A stretch of 15,736 bases of DNA, from positions 1-15,736 of the forward strand of contig CALNAL010000370.1 of the NCBI GenBank assembly GCA_937874445.1, written 5' to 3'. Origin of the DNA: an uncultured Acetobacteraceae bacterium. GTDB taxonomy: Bacteria; Pseudomonadota; Alphaproteobacteria; Acetobacterales; Acetobacteraceae. Each line of letters starts with the position of its first letter. Positions within the stretch are counted from its first letter, which is position 1. This document shows positions 6,628-12,865 of this stretch, piece after piece. A program made the translations under genes and the position numbers. The notes under the pieces were generated by a model. That model had not been told where the DNA came from. It worked only from the letters and a program-made list of their open reading frames with translations, and made no database searches.

Positions 6628-8238
6628 CTACTTTGCCAGCGAAACGCCGCCGAACGGCTGCCCGCCCAGGAAATGCAGCTTGAAGCCGTGCACGTTGCTG
6701 CGCACCGGGACATAGGCCTTGCTGTCGGCGAACAGCACCAGCGGCACCTCGCGGTACATGACCTCCTGCGCCTGGCGGTAGAGCTTGGCGCGCTCCTCGG
6801 CGTTGCTGAGGGACCCGGCCCGGGCCACCAGGTCGCTGTATTCCTGGTTGCACCAGCGCGGCATGTTGCGTCCGTTGGTCATCGAGTCGCAGGTGAAGGC
6901 CATCATCTGCTGGGAGGGGTCGGGATAGTCCCAGGTGCCGCCGAGCATGGCCACCGGGGCCTCGCCGGTGCGGGCGCGGCGCAGGTATTCGCCCCATTCG
7001 AAGCTGACGATCTTCGCCTTCACGCCGATCTTGGCCCAGTCGGCCTGGATCATCTCGGCGGCGCGGCGGCCGTTGGGCATGTAGGCGCGGGCCACCGGGA
7101 TCGCCCAGATATCGGTGCTGAAGCCGTCGGCGAGTCCGGCCTCGGCCAGCAGCTTCCTGGCGTGCTCGATGTTCTGCGCCCGCACCTTGAGCGTGGGGTC
7201 ATAGCCCAGCAGCACGGGCGAAACCAGCGAGGCGGTGGGCGTGCCGGTGCCCTGCCAGACCGCCTTCACCAGCCCGTCGAGGTCGATCGCCTCGGCCAGC
7301 GCCTGGCGCACGCGCACGTCGTCGAAGGGCTTCTGCGTGACCTTGAAGCCGAGATAGCCCATCGAGGCGATGGTCGCCTCCTGCACCACCACGCCGGGGG
7401 TCTTGCGCATCTCGGGGATGTCGGAAGGGTTGGGATAGCGGGCGATCTGGCACTCGTTGGCCTTCAGGCGGGCGAAGCGCACGGAGGGGTCGGGGGTGAT
7501 GGAGAACACCAGCTGCCCCACCTTGGCCACCCGGTCCGGCTGGGCCTTGGCGCCCCAGAAATCGTGGAACGGGCGGAAGCGGATCAGGCTGTCCTTCTGG
7601 TATTGCACGAGCTGGAAGGGGCCGGTGCCGATCGGGTCGAGGTCGTAGGCATTGCGGTCGCCGTGGGCCTTGTCGATGCTGGCGGCGTATTCGGCCGAGG
7701 AAATCGCGAAGGACTGCATGGTGAGCGCCGGCACCAGCGGCGCATAGGGAGCCTTCAGGTCGAAGGCCACGGTGTAGTCGTCGATGCGGCGCAGGCCCTT
7801 CAGCGCGGAACCGATCAGCGAGTCGAACATGCCGTAGTGGCCGCCGCCCACCGCATGCCAGGGATTCTTCTCGTCCTGCATCCGCCCGAAGGTGAACAGC
7901 ACGTCGTCGGCGTTGAACTCGCGGGTCGGCTTGAAGTTCTTGTTGGACTGCCACTTCACGCCGTGGCGCAGATGGAAGGTCACGGTCAGCCCGTCGGTCG
8001 AGACATCCCACGATTCGGCCAGCGCCGGGCGCAGATTGGCGGTGCCGGGCTGCATCTCCACCAGGCGGTCGGCCACCTGCTCGGACACGTCGAAGCTGGT
8101 GTTGGCGGTGGACAGCGCCGCGTTCAGCGCGTCGGGGCTGGCCTCGGTGCATACCACCAGGGTATCGGCAGCCAGGGCCGGGCGGGCGGCGAGAGCAAAC
8201 AGGGCAGCCAACAGGGTGGCGTGCAGGGGGCGCAGCAT
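6628..8238 (-). CDS. Family 5 ABC transporter substrate-binding protein (DppA/OppA/NikA type)
   Basis: This 536-residue periplasmic protein binds a peptide-like or other small ligand. Residues 1-24 are a Sec signal peptide ending in ARPALA before ADTLVVC. The SBP_bac_5 landmarks follow: the TFHLRHGVKW block, FNADDVLFTFGRM, a DPIGTGPFQLVQY block, and VRQALAEAIDLDGLV. The length is typical of the dipeptide group. ATG at 8238 is preferred over 8256 because GGAGGG sits four bases ahead of it, and because it places the signal peptide correctly. No permease or ATPase genes of the Dpp type lie in the window, so the protein is an orphan here and must borrow a distant transporter. It is followed nine bases later by the creatininase gene. 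Ligand unknown. Confidence 0.92.
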   Translation of the reverse strand: MLRPLHATLLAALFALAARPALAADTLVVCTEASPDALNAALSTANTSFDVSEQVADRLVEMQPGTANLRPALAESWDVSTDGLTVTFHLRHGVKWQSNKNFKPTREFNADDVLFTFGRMQDEKNPWHAVGGGHYGMFDSLIGSALKGLRRIDDYTVAFDLKAPYAPLVPALTMQSFAISSAEYAASIDKAHGDRNAYDLDPIGTGPFQLVQYQKDSLIRFRPFHDFWGAKAQPDRVAKVGQLVFSITPDPSVRFARLKANECQIARYPNPSDIPEMRKTPGVVVQEATIASMGYLGFKVTQKPFDDVRVRQALAEAIDLDGLVKAVWQGTGTPTASLVSPVLLGYDPTLKVRAQNIEHARKLLAEAGLADGFSTDIWAIPVARAYMPNGRRAAEMIQADWAKIGVKAKIVSFEWGEYLRRARTGEAPVAMLGGTWDYPDPSQQMMAFTCDSMTNGRNMPRWCNQEYSDLVARAGSLSNAEERAKLYRQAQEVMYREVPLVLFADSKAYVPVRSNVHGFKLHFLGGQPFGGVSLAK

Positions 8239-8579
8239 CGGTCCCTCCGAATGCATGAAAGTCCCAGCTTTGCCCGCCGGCCGCGGCAGGTCAACGCCCG
8301 CGTTGCGCGGAGGCCCTCCCGCGAAATGCGGCAGGATTGCGGCAGACCCTCTCGACCTTGCCCCGGCGAGTCCCTATGCTCTTTTCTTGACAACAGTCTA
8401 CGCCGACCTCCCGCGACGCCTTTTCGCAATGATCGGGAGCCGGAGCCGAGTTCGACGTCTGCGGCCCTGTGCGGAGGCAGACGATTGCAACGCCGCCGCG
8501 TCGTCACGCTCCCCGAAAAAGCGCCTCCCGGGAAACGTGGCCGGCCAGGCGGCCCAGGCAGAGGAAGCCCAGTCGTCCC
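8239..8579. other. Divergent intergenic region between binding-protein and phosphofructokinase genes
   Basis: This 341-base stretch should carry the promoters of both divergent genes. A TTGACA hexamer is present at 8387-8392 on the plus strand, but no acceptable -10 hexamer follows at 16-18 bases. The frame of the kinase is open back to an ATG at 8469, but those residues are arginine- and proline-rich and unlike the family N-terminus. I find no RNA gene or strong hairpin. Confidence 0.5.
8243..8248 (-). promoter_or_regulatory. Ribosome-binding site that fixes the family 5 binding-protein start
   Basis: On the minus strand GGAGGG, then four bases, then ATG at 8238. The upstream in-frame ATG at 8256 would run through this site, so the shorter start is chosen. 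Confidence 0.7.
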
Positions 8580-9512
8580 GTGACCCAGCCTCGCATTCTG
8601 ACCCTGACCGTCAACCCCACCGTGGACATCGCCTGCGACGCGGAAGTCGTCCGGCCGATCCACAAGGTGCGCACCAACACCGAAATGCAGGACCCGGGCG
8701 GCGGCGGCGTGAACGTCGCGCGCGTGGTCCACGAACTTGGCGGCAACGTCCTCGCGGTCATCATGGCCGGCGGCTTCCCCGGCCGCTTCCTGGAAGAGCT
8801 GCTCACCGAGGAATCCGTGCCCACCCGCGTGGTGCCGATCGCCGGACGCACCCGCATCAGCTACACCGTCAACGACCGCTCCTGCCATCAGGAATACCGC
8901 TTCGTCGCCGAGGGCCCGCAGGTCACCCGGAACGAATGGGAGGCCGCCCTGGCCGCGGTGGAGGAGGAACAGGCCGACTGGGTGGTCGGCTCCGGCAGCC
9001 TCGCCCCCGGCATGCCCGAGGACTTCTACGTGCACCTCGCCGAGCTGTGCGCGCGCAAGAAATGCCCCTTCGTGCTCGACACCTCCGGCGCCCCGCTGCA
9101 CGCCGCCCTCGGCAAGGGCCTGGCGATGATCAAGCCGAGCCTCGGCGAGTTCGAGAGCCTCATCGGCCGCCCCCTGCGCCGTACCGATGACCTGGCGGAA
9201 AGCGCCATGAGCCTGGTCCGCTCCGGCGCCGCCGAACGCGTGGCCGTGACCTCCGGCCGCGAGGGCGCCATCCTCGCCTCGCGCAGGGGCATCTGCCGCC
9301 TGGCCCCCATCGAGGTGGAAGCCAAGTCGGCCGTCGGCGCCGGCGACAGCTTCACCGGCGCGATGGTGCTGGCCCTGGCCCGCGGCGCCTCCGACGAGGA
9401 CGCCTTTGCCTGGGGCATGGCCGCCGGCGCCGCCGCCGTCATGCACACCGGCACCGCCCACCCCAAACGCGCCGACGTCGAACGCCTGCACGCCACCTTG
9501 CACGCCGCGTAA
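8580..9512 (+). CDS. pfkB: PfkB-family phosphofructokinase (6-phosphofructokinase II / 1-phosphofructokinase type)
   Basis: This 310-residue cytoplasmic sugar kinase of the ribokinase superfamily should phosphorylate a fructose phosphate with ATP. The N-terminal block ILTLTVNPTVD (6-16), the sugar-binding PGGGGVNVAR (39-48), a QEYRF segment (104-108), KPSLGE (185-190) and the C-terminal signature VGAGDSFTGA (252-261) with catalytic D256 are all present. The QEYRFVAEGPQ stretch resembles E. coli PfkB more than FruK, so a Pfk-2 role is favoured. A 1-phosphofructokinase or tagatose-6-phosphate kinase cannot be excluded. The start is taken as GTG at 8580, giving MTQPRILTLT, with GAGGAA about 13 bases upstream. 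The ATG at 8469 would add 37 unlikely residues. No PTS genes lie next to it. It is followed by two strong hairpins. Confidence 0.87.
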   Translation: MTQPRILTLTVNPTVDIACDAEVVRPIHKVRTNTEMQDPGGGGVNVARVVHELGGNVLAVIMAGGFPGRFLEELLTEESVPTRVVPIAGRTRISYTVNDRSCHQEYRFVAEGPQVTRNEWEAALAAVEEEQADWVVGSGSLAPGMPEDFYVHLAELCARKKCPFVLDTSGAPLHAALGKGLAMIKPSLGEFESLIGRPLRRTDDLAESAMSLVRSGAAERVAVTSGREGAILASRRGICRLAPIEVEAKSAVGAGDSFTGAMVLALARGASDEDAFAWGMAAGAAAVMHTGTAHPKRADVERLHATLHAA

Positions 9513-9818
9513 CGCACCAAAAAGGCCAGGGCTCTGCCCTGGACCCGGCAGGGGGCGACGGCCCCCTGCACCTGCGATTCTTTAAGGTCCCGACGCTTTT
9601 TTCTTCGGCGCGCAGTGCCCAAAATTCCCGATTGAAATTGCAGGGTTTCCAGGCGCTCTGCGCCTTCTCGACGCCTCCACCCGCCTCCTTCCCATCCCAA
9701 AAACTCCAACAGTCAGCAAACTTAAAGTCGATGTTGGGCCGAAAGAGGACGATCTGCTCTCTGGAACGGGCCGCGCAATGCGGGCATTGCGGCTCGCTTT
9801 GTCGTGATGTCAAAAAAG
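9513..9818. other. Intergenic region at the left edge of the accessory island
   Basis: The first 90 bases hold the double hairpin and T-run. From about 9603 to 9818 the composition is visibly more AT-rich than the kinase gene, and no supported gene is seen on either strand. It lies downstream of the DUF2971 stop on the minus strand. It may be an untranslated tail or decayed sequence that arrived with the island. Confidence 0.45.
9526..9602 (+). terminator. Double hairpin after the phosphofructokinase gene
   Basis: Two perfect hairpins stand back to back. CCAGGGC/GCCCTGG lies at 9526-9542 with a three-base loop, and GCAGGGGGC/GCCCCCTGC lies at 9548-9569 with loop GACG. A T-run (six T) sits at 9597-9602, some 27 bases after the second stem. 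This probably ends the kinase transcript. The paired arrangement also resembles dispersed palindromic repeats that I recall from alphaproteobacterial intergenic regions, so it may be repetitive. Confidence 0.65.
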
Positions 9819-10730
9819 TCAAACCTGACGAAAATCCAGCGCCAGATCCCCATGGCGCTTTGACGCCTTCATGATCTTCGCCTTGGGAAATCCGGACCTG
9901 GCGGAAGAAACGATCTGATTCTCGGCGTCCTGCGGCAGGCTCAGTCCAAGATAGATCGCGGCGATACAATCCTGCGTGATCGGGGACTTGTAGATAGTGT
10001 CTGCCGTTTCGTCGCTCCGCCACATCAGCCGCCATTCGTTCTCGCTTCTCCAGACATCGCTCTTCACAATGCTCATCCGGTTATAATAGCGGTCAAGCCG
10101 CGTCGCCCTCCGCTCAGTAACGCGGCCTTCCATCACGTCCTTTTCCTGTTTCATGAAGTCGTAAATATCCTCGGCGACGATGGGGCTGAAACTCCTGGCG
10201 TATTCCATCTGTGCCCACACGCCGCCCTCGTCGAACGGTTTGCCGTTCACCGCCGCGTGCTGTGCCAGAACGGCATTCTCCAGCGCCACAGTGTCGAACT
10301 CGATCGCTACACCGCGATGGCCATTCCCGTAGTGCCCCCACATGTACAGATTGTTCTTCGGATGTAGGCTCGGGCTCACGGCGCTAGTCGACAGGACGAA
10401 TGTCGTCCGCCTGACCTTTTCTAGGTGTGCTTTCAACTCCTTGACCGTCTTGATCCAGCTTAGCGCCGTCACATGCGTCCTGAACCACCCCACATTCGCA
10501 GGATGATGCTCTTTCACATGCTGAATCAGCCGGGAGTAGTTATCGCCGAAGTCGGTCTCGAAGAAACAGTAGAGGTCGAACGGGTCATTCAAAAGTGACG
10601 TATGAATGAAGGCAATCTGCTGTTTCTCGATGACATCGAGCACGAAATCAGTCTTTCCGTAAAAACGGGTTACATACCGAGGAACGTCCATGCCTGTCCA
10701 CGCTTTCCCGGGCATTTCGTCGAACCACAT
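9819..10730 (-). CDS. DUF2971 family protein
   Basis: This 303-residue soluble protein belongs to a widespread bacterial family without an established biochemical function, often met in accessory gene neighbourhoods. Family landmarks occur in order: NDPFD (48-52), the LSTS segment (113-116) soon followed by NLYMWGHYGNGHRGVAIEF (127-145), and the late WRSENEWRL block (227-235). The family normally starts close to a segment like VPRYVTRFYG, so the internal ATG at 10691 (residue 14) may be the real start. The ATG at 10730 is the longest option, and neither has a clear ribosome site. The IS3 element begins 24 bases upstream, so the native promoter or leader has been replaced. Expression may depend on read-through from the IS. 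It is co-directional with the membrane protein gene beyond the IS. Confidence 0.8.
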   Translation of the reverse strand: MWFDEMPGKAWTGMDVPRYVTRFYGKTDFVLDVIEKQQIAFIHTSLLNDPFDLYCFFETDFGDNYSRLIQHVKEHHPANVGWFRTHVTALSWIKTVKELKAHLEKVRRTTFVLSTSAVSPSLHPKNNLYMWGHYGNGHRGVAIEFDTVALENAVLAQHAAVNGKPFDEGGVWAQMEYARSFSPIVAEDIYDFMKQEKDVMEGRVTERRATRLDRYYNRMSIVKSDVWRSENEWRLMWRSDETADTIYKSPITQDCIAAIYLGLSLPQDAENQIVSSARSGFPKAKIMKASKRHGDLALDFRQV

Positions 10731-10754
10731 CGCAGCCAGAGCCCGTATTTGTAA

Positions 10755-10770
10755 TGCGGTGCTCCCCGAA
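10755..10770 (+). repeat. IS3 terminal inverted repeat (end nearest the DUF2971 gene)
   Basis: TGCGGTGCTCCCCGAA begins with the TG expected at an IS3 end. It matches the opposite end in 14 of 16 positions. This is the transposase 3' end of the element. Confidence 0.75.
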
Positions 10771-10772
10771 GT

Positions 10773-11503
10773 TCATCCGGGGGAAACCAGAGTCCTGGGG
10801 TTAGATTGGTTGAACATGGAAGCGGTGGCAACGGGTGAGCGACGGAGCGGCTCTTGGCCGCGGAGGCGCTCACCCGTTGCCGCAAGCCGCGCGGCATAGG
10901 CCTGCGGGGTCTGGTAGCCAAGGGCCGAGTGAGGCCGGGAGGCGTTGTAATCGGCCACCCATTCCGCCACCGCCGCGCGCGCCTAGTCGAGCCCGAAGAA
11001 CAGCGTCTCGTTCAGCGTCGCTCGTTCAGCGCAGAAAATTCCCGCGCGACCCGCCTGCCTGAGAGAGAGGTGTCGACCACCGCAGCCAGACATTCCTTGG
11101 TGACATCGTCAAACACATTGAAGATGCGAAACCGCCGCCCCCAGACGAACTGGTCCTGCACGAAATCGACCGACTCGCGCGCGTTCGGCAGGCACGCAGT
11201 CAACAGCGGGGCCCGGGGGCCGCTCGCTTTCTTCCGCCCCCGCCGCCTGCGCACCGACAGCCCTTCTTCCCGATAAAGCCGGTAGGTCTTCTTGCGGTTC
11301 ACCACATGCCCCTCCCGTCGCAGCAGGACATGCAAACGCCGGTATCCGAACCGGCGCCGCTCTCCGGCCAACTCCCGCAGGCGCTCGCGCAGCCCATCCT
11401 CTGTGGGACGCCGGTGGTGGTAGCGCGCCGAGGAACGATCAACTCCAAGCGCTGCACACGCCCGCCGCTCGCTCATCTCGTGATCTTCCACCAGATGCGC
11501 CAC
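10773..11503 (-). pseudogene. IS3 transposase orfB, disrupted by an internal deletion and a nonsense codon
   Basis: The N-terminal part (11503 to 11012) carries the HTH_21 region (FGYRRLHVLLRREG) and the start of the integrase core, with the first catalytic Asp in SVDFVQD. It ends abruptly after FSALNERR. The C-terminal part resumes in another frame with TLNETLFFGLD, an in-frame TAG, then ARAAVAEWVADYNASRPHSA. By comparison with intact IS3 transposases, the missing middle would contain the second Asp (DNGTEF-type motif) and the catalytic Glu (ESFNGR-type motif). The product cannot be active. An 11-base direct repeat marks the junction. The TAG could come from a single change of CAG. OrfB is normally made by a -1 frameshift from orfA, and an A-rich run lies at the end of orfA. 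Confidence 0.85.
11007..11031. repeat. 11-bp direct repeat at the orfB deletion junction
   Basis: CTCGTTCAGCG occurs at 11007-11017 and again at 11021-11031, with TCG between. It sits exactly where the two orfB fragments meet, so it probably reflects a slippage or repeat-mediated deletion that removed the transposase core. Confidence 0.7.
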
Positions 11504-11519
11504 CGCCTCGCGCCGGGCG

Positions 11520-11786
11520 TCACCATTTTTCTGACAGCAGATCCTTCAGCGCAGCCTTGTCCAGCCCCGCCTCCGCCAGCAGCCGCTTCAGCTTGGTGTT
11601 CTCGTCTTCAAGCGCCTTTAGCCGCTTCGCCTCGGAGACCTCCTGGCCGCCAAACTTCGCCTTCCAGGCATAGAAGGTCGCACCGCTGATCCCATGCTGG
11701 CGGCATAAATCCGCTGTCTTCGCGCCCGTCTCCTGCTCGCGCAGAATCCCGATGATCTGCTCTTCCGTGAACTTCGATCTCTTCAT
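11520..11786 (-). CDS. IS3 family transposase orfA (helix-turn-helix subunit)
   Basis: This 88-residue protein is the DNA-binding first reading frame of the IS. Residues 7-50 form the HTH_Tnp_1 domain (FTEEQIIGILREQ, then LCRQHGISGATFYAWK). A leucine-zipper-like segment follows (LKALEDENTKLKRLLAEAGLD, about 57-77), used for multimerisation in IS3 transposases. The length is normal and no damage is seen. It ends with SEKW near a short A-run where a -1 frameshift into orfB would normally occur. Since orfB is broken, the protein could at most bind the IS ends. Confidence 0.9.
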   Translation of the reverse strand: MKRSKFTEEQIIGILREQETGAKTADLCRQHGISGATFYAWKAKFGGQEVSEAKRLKALEDENTKLKRLLAEAGLDKAALKDLLSEKW

Positions 11787-11834
11787 CGTCCGGTCCTTCC
11801 TCTGGGCCAGACTCTAACCTCCCGTGGAGGAATT

Positions 11835-11850
11835 TTCGGGAGGCACCGCA
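11835..11850 (-). repeat. IS3 terminal inverted repeat (end upstream of orfA)
   Basis: On the minus strand this reads TGCGGTGCCTCCCGAA. It lies 48 bases upstream of the orfA start and 17 bases from the stop codon of the neighbouring membrane protein gene. Confidence 0.75.
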
Positions 11851-11867
11851 CCCATCCGCCTGCAAGA

Positions 11868-12620
11868 TTAAACCTTGGTCGTTCTATTTTTTGGAAATCT
11901 AATGTGTTTTTGATCAAGCCTCGTGAGTAAGTCAATCAATTTGTTCTGAAGTATTGTCAGGCGTGAAGTAGCTTCTTTAAAATTACAGCTCAGCGCGGCC
12001 ACGTCCGCTCGAATTGAATCAATTAAAGGATTCACTCCTTCGGCAAAAACCCTTAGAAAAGCGCCATACCCCATGCACTCTTGTCCCCGAGCACTGGTTG
12101 TAATGAGAGCCTCGCCAATCGCTCTTTGTTCACCTGCAAAAAGTCGAAATGACGGGGAAAATTCGTCCGTCCCCCATGTGTTGGAAATAGCATCCTGGAG
12201 GCACAAAAGGTCACGAGTCCTGTCGCTTTCTCCCAAGTCAATAAATTGAATCTCTCTTCTAACTATTTCTGTCCAGCACAGATATTGTCCAACAAGAAAT
12301 GTTGTATTGTTGATTACATAAGCTTTCTCACGATCGTTGCCGTTGAGGAAATAAACCTGGATTAGCTGCCGCTTGAGGATGTTGTACAAGCGACTTTGTA
12401 AATCGTAGCACGATCTTGCAAGCGGCTCGATATAATTGGACATTTCCTTTTGTTGCTCATCCGCCACCTTAGTCCGCTCGTTCTCTATCTTTAATTGCTC
12501 AATATCCTTCGCATTTTTTGCCGATCGGTCAGAGATTCTTATTGAACTCAGGATCGTGCCGGCAGCCGTGGTCAAGGCAACCAACCCCGTAACAATCGCC
12601 ACCCATAATTCGATTTTCAT
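11868..12620 (-). CDS. Membrane-anchored coiled-coil protein of unknown function
   Basis: I do not recognise this 250-residue protein. Residues 5-26 form one hydrophobic segment (WVAIVTGLVALTTAAGTIL), probably an N-terminal membrane anchor. It is followed by a charged stretch rich in K, E and Q (33-62) that looks like a short coiled coil. The rest (65-240) appears helical and soluble, with four scattered cysteines in it (71, 115, 140, 182) and a basic tail KNRTTKV. Codon use is AT-rich, unlike the flanking housekeeping genes: in the 60 bases from 11881 I count 19 G or C. Horizontal acquisition is likely. AAAGGA directly abuts the ATG, with GGAAAG a little further upstream. Its stop lies 17 bases from the IS3 end. 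The DUF2971 gene beyond the IS was probably its operon partner. Confidence 0.8.
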   Translation of the reverse strand: MKIELWVAIVTGLVALTTAAGTILSSIRISDRSAKNAKDIEQLKIENERTKVADEQQKEMSNYIEPLARSCYDLQSRLYNILKRQLIQVYFLNGNDREKAYVINNTTFLVGQYLCWTEIVRREIQFIDLGESDRTRDLLCLQDAISNTWGTDEFSPSFRLFAGEQRAIGEALITTSARGQECMGYGAFLRVFAEGVNPLIDSIRADVAALSCNFKEATSRLTILQNKLIDLLTRLDQKHIRFPKNRTTKV

Positions 12621-12865
12621 TCCTTTATTCTTTCCAATTTTGCCAAAAGAACACGATAATATTCACATGCCCTTTGGAGACTCGCCATATAGGACTTCCA
12701 TTCTTAATCAAAAAAATAGCCCGAGATCGGTTCACTTGAAAAGTCTGCTTTTGTGCATAGCAAGGAGTGCCTGGACGACTAGAATGGGCGCACTGCCGAC
12801 GGTCGCAATTCGGAAAAAAGCGCCTGCCCCCACCGCTCCGAATCCCCCGGCAGCAGCCCGGCCGA

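Larger units (their letters stand above)
10755..11850 (-). mobile_element. Decayed IS3-family insertion sequence
   Basis: The element is about 1.1 kb with its transposase on the minus strand. Imperfect terminal inverted repeats match at 14 of 16 positions: TGCGGTGCTCCCCGAA at 10755-10770 and the reverse complement of TGCGGTGCCTCCCGAA at 11835-11850. The ends are 5'-TG...CA-3', as usual for IS3. It holds an intact orfA and a broken orfB. Full-length relatives are near 1.2-1.3 kb, consistent with an internal deletion. The bases outside the two ends (GTAA and CCCA) do not match, so no target duplication is visible. The orfA sequence is like that of the IS407 group, from memory. The copy cannot move itself. 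Confidence 0.85.

Noticed and set aside
8387..8415. TTGACA at 8387-8392 as a promoter for the phosphofructokinase gene
   Set aside because: No acceptable -10 hexamer follows at 16-18 bases; the region there is GC-rich.
4159..8583. Plus-strand open frame of 1474 residues, the longest in the window
   Set aside because: It lies almost wholly antisense to four well-recognised genes and also overlaps the thioesterase in another frame. Its translation is His/Gly/Arg/Ala-rich without any domain. Long antisense frames are expected in GC-rich genomes.
9594..12822. CGCTTTTTTC near 9594 and its reverse complement-like GAAAAAAGCG near 12813 as island boundary repeats
   Set aside because: The shared run is short, in inverted orientation and dominated by a T-run. 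It could easily be chance.
12808..12843. ATTCGGA/TCCGAAT dyad as a terminator for the 452-residue gene
   Set aside because: The stem is only 7 bp with a 22-base loop, and the T-run falls inside the loop rather than after the stem, so it does not fit an intrinsic terminator.
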